A stretch of 14,472 nt of DNA, from contig JBBPYR010000231.1 of assembly GCA_038199755.1 (NCBI GenBank), positions 1 through 14,472 of the forward strand. Reading direction: 5' to 3'. The position numbers and the translations under genes were made by a program. The notes below the pieces were generated by a model. The model had not been told where the DNA came from and did no database searches. It saw nothing but the letters and a program-made list of their open reading frames with translations. Shown piece after piece: positions 13,439 to 14,472 of this stretch; the stretch's first letter is position 1; each line of letters starts with the position of its first letter. The stretch is from JBBPYR01 sp038199755. GTDB lineage: Bacteria > Chloroflexota > Ktedonobacteria > Ktedonobacterales > Ktedonobacteraceae.

Positions 13439-13550
13439 AGTGGAGATGTCCCTTGTGGGCATCCCAAGCACGAACGAACCATTGTGCTAGTTTATAAGAC
13501 AGACGATCTCGCTGCTCGCTCGTTGGATGCCCACAAGGGACATCCCTACT
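13439..13550. mobile_element. 112-base element with 26-base terminal inverted repeats (MITE candidate)
   Basis: The ends match at 24 of 26 positions, including the perfect 20-base core GATGTCCCTTGTGGGCATCC (13445-13464) and its complement (13525-13544). They enclose 60 bases with a small hairpin (AGCAC 13467-13471, GTGCT 13484-13488) and no open frame. Size and structure suit a miniature inverted-repeat element mobilised in trans. No clear target-site duplication is seen in the flanks. It lies between the divergent LysR and methyltransferase genes, so it must carry or displace regulatory sequence. Confidence 0.5.
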
Positions 13551-13594
13551 GATAGATGATGCTTTTTTGTTATCAACATGAACAAAAGAAAGCA

Positions 13595-13624
13595 TTAGAC
13601 AGATCATTATTTAGCTATTATACT
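13595..13624 (+). promoter_or_regulatory. Probable promoter of the methyltransferase gene
   Basis: TTAGAC (13595-13600), an 18-base spacer and TATACT (13619-13624) form a reasonable sigma-70-type promoter. Transcription should start near 13631, about 50 bases before the ATG. It lies outside the inverted-repeat element, in an AT-rich spacer. Confidence 0.5.
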
Positions 13625-13642
13625 CTTTTTAAGACCTTTAAC

Positions 13643-13658
13643 AGACGTTCAGACGTTC
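13643..13658 (+). repeat. Tandem 8-base repeat in the methyltransferase leader
   Basis: AGACGTTC occurs twice in direct succession within the predicted 5' leader, followed by ACTTCGAGG. It could be a binding site for a regulator that recognises direct repeats, or chance. Confidence 0.35.
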
Positions 13659-13681
13659 ACTTCGAGGAAAGGAAAGTACCT

Positions 13682-14472
13682 ATGTCAAACCCTAGTTTTC
13701 AGGAAGGGAAAGAGAGCCTTGTGCAGCATAATTTTGGCGCGGTGGCACCAGCATATACCACCAGCAAAGTTCATGCTAGCGGTCCAGATTTAGCATGGAT
13801 TGTTGAAATCGCGGCCTTGACGGGTACAGAGCAGGTAGTAGATATTGGTACGGGCACGGGACACACGGCCCTTGCCCTTGCCCCCCATGCCGCGGAGGTG
13901 GTGGCAGTTGACCTCACACAACCCATGCTCGCCGAGGCTCAGCAGTTAGCAGCCAGCCGAGGCATCACCAATGTGCGTTTTCTCCAGGCAGATACCAGCG
14001 CGCTTCCCCTCGCAAGCGGTCAGTATGATCTCGTCACCTGTCGTATGGCAGCACACCATTTCTCGCATGTGGAGCAGGCTGTCGGCGAGTGGGCACGCAT
14101 CCTCAAAACAGGCGGAAAAGTCATTCTGGTTGACTCTGTTTCACCCGAAAATGCAGAGGTGGAAGATTTTCTACACAAAATTGAGCTACTACGCGATCCC
14201 TCTCATGGACGCAACCAGCGTATTTCGCGCTGGCTCTCCCTCTTGAGCGAGGCAGGATTTACCGCCAGCCTTATGCGTGCTTGGAGCATTCCACTCGACA
14301 TTCCCTCCTGGACTCAGCGCATGAGAACGCCACCAGACTCTGTCGCACGCATTGAGCAACTATTTGCCGAAGCGTCCCCCGTGATCAAAGAAGGTCTGCA
14401 CATCGGGCCAAACGAAGAGGGCCTGCTCTCTTACATGCTCCCAGCAGCAGTAATCGTGGGCAGCAAGTCTGC
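13682..14472 (+). CDS. SAM-dependent class I methyltransferase (UbiE/Methyltransf_11-like), runs off the window
   Basis: 263 codons are open to the window edge with no stop. The protein has all class I methyltransferase landmarks. Motif I is VVDIGTGTGHTALAL (52-66), with the acidic end of strand 2 at VAVDLTQPML (74-83), QADTSALPL (102-110), YDLVTCRMAAHHF (115-127) and LKTGGKVILVDSV (141-153). The last visible residues (AAVIVGSKS) look like the final strand, so little is probably missing. The ATG follows a purine-rich AGGAAAGGAAAG site. It is most like the UbiE/COQ5 or small-molecule methyltransferases, and the substrate is not evident. It is divergent from the LysR gene, which may control it. 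Confidence 0.9.
   Translation, partial: MSNPSFQEGKESLVQHNFGAVAPAYTTSKVHASGPDLAWIVEIAALTGTEQVVDIGTGTGHTALALAPHAAEVVAVDLTQPMLAEAQQLAASRGITNVRFLQADTSALPLASGQYDLVTCRMAAHHFSHVEQAVGEWARILKTGGKVILVDSVSPENAEVEDFLHKIELLRDPSHGRNQRISRWLSLLSEAGFTASLMRAWSIPLDIPSWTQRMRTPPDSVARIEQLFAEASPVIKEGLHIGPNEEGLLSYMLPAAVIVGSKS

Noticed and set aside
1..14472. A defence island, CRISPR array or biosynthetic cluster
   Set aside because: No regular repeats with spacers, no nuclease, toxin-antitoxin or assembly-line enzyme was found; the genes do not form a common operon.

Overview
The window looks like a piece of a Ktedonobacteria-type (Chloroflexota) chromosome. This is an inference from the gene set: a DUF1206 membrane protein, a small deazaflavin-type nitroreductase, an orphan CheB methylesterase with a C-terminal Cys/His cluster, a RibD-type reductase fragment and debris of a sensor coiled coil. 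No rRNA, tRNA or CRISPR array is visible. Genes lie on both strands, are mostly monocistronic, and are separated by long spacers rich in inverted repeats.

Layout. 1-1.6 kb: a small two-helix membrane protein and an HtrA-type serine protease without a secretion signal, both on the minus strand. 1.6-2.3 kb: gene debris, including a 5' fragment of a dihydrofolate-reductase-like gene. 2.35-4.4 kb: a DUF1206 membrane protein (plus) convergent with a cation/Ca2+ exchanger (minus). 4.6-6.6 kb: a stand-alone CheB-type methylesterase (minus), then a decayed histidine kinase/receiver remnant and about 640 bases without a convincing gene. 6.6-8.0 kb: an AI-2E-family transporter (plus). 8.0-9.1 kb: a scrap heap of a transposase fragment, a sensor coiled-coil fragment, a short-chain dehydrogenase fragment ending in a fold-back inverted repeat, and a probable TetR tail. 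9.26-11.2 kb: a nitroreductase-like protein, a P-loop kinase that may be translated from a leaderless mRNA, and a short-chain dehydrogenase, all plus strand. 11.3-13.4 kb: a Thr/Ser/Pro-rich surface protein and a LysR regulator, both minus. 13.7 kb to the end: a SAM-dependent methyltransferase (plus), divergent from the LysR gene, whose C-terminus is not closed within the window.

How they relate. I do not see one multi-gene system. The best functional link is the divergent LysR/methyltransferase pair, with a 112-base inverted-repeat element between them that abuts the LysR ribosome binding site. Four genes (HtrA, exchanger, P-loop kinase, short-chain dehydrogenase) share an extended -10 promoter of the form TGATAYAVT. 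Convergent genes are separated at 11.24 kb by a nearly perfect 60-base palindrome that should terminate transcription in both directions. The most unusual features are the many long hairpins (six), the concentration of broken genes (at least five), and the probable leaderless kinase gene.
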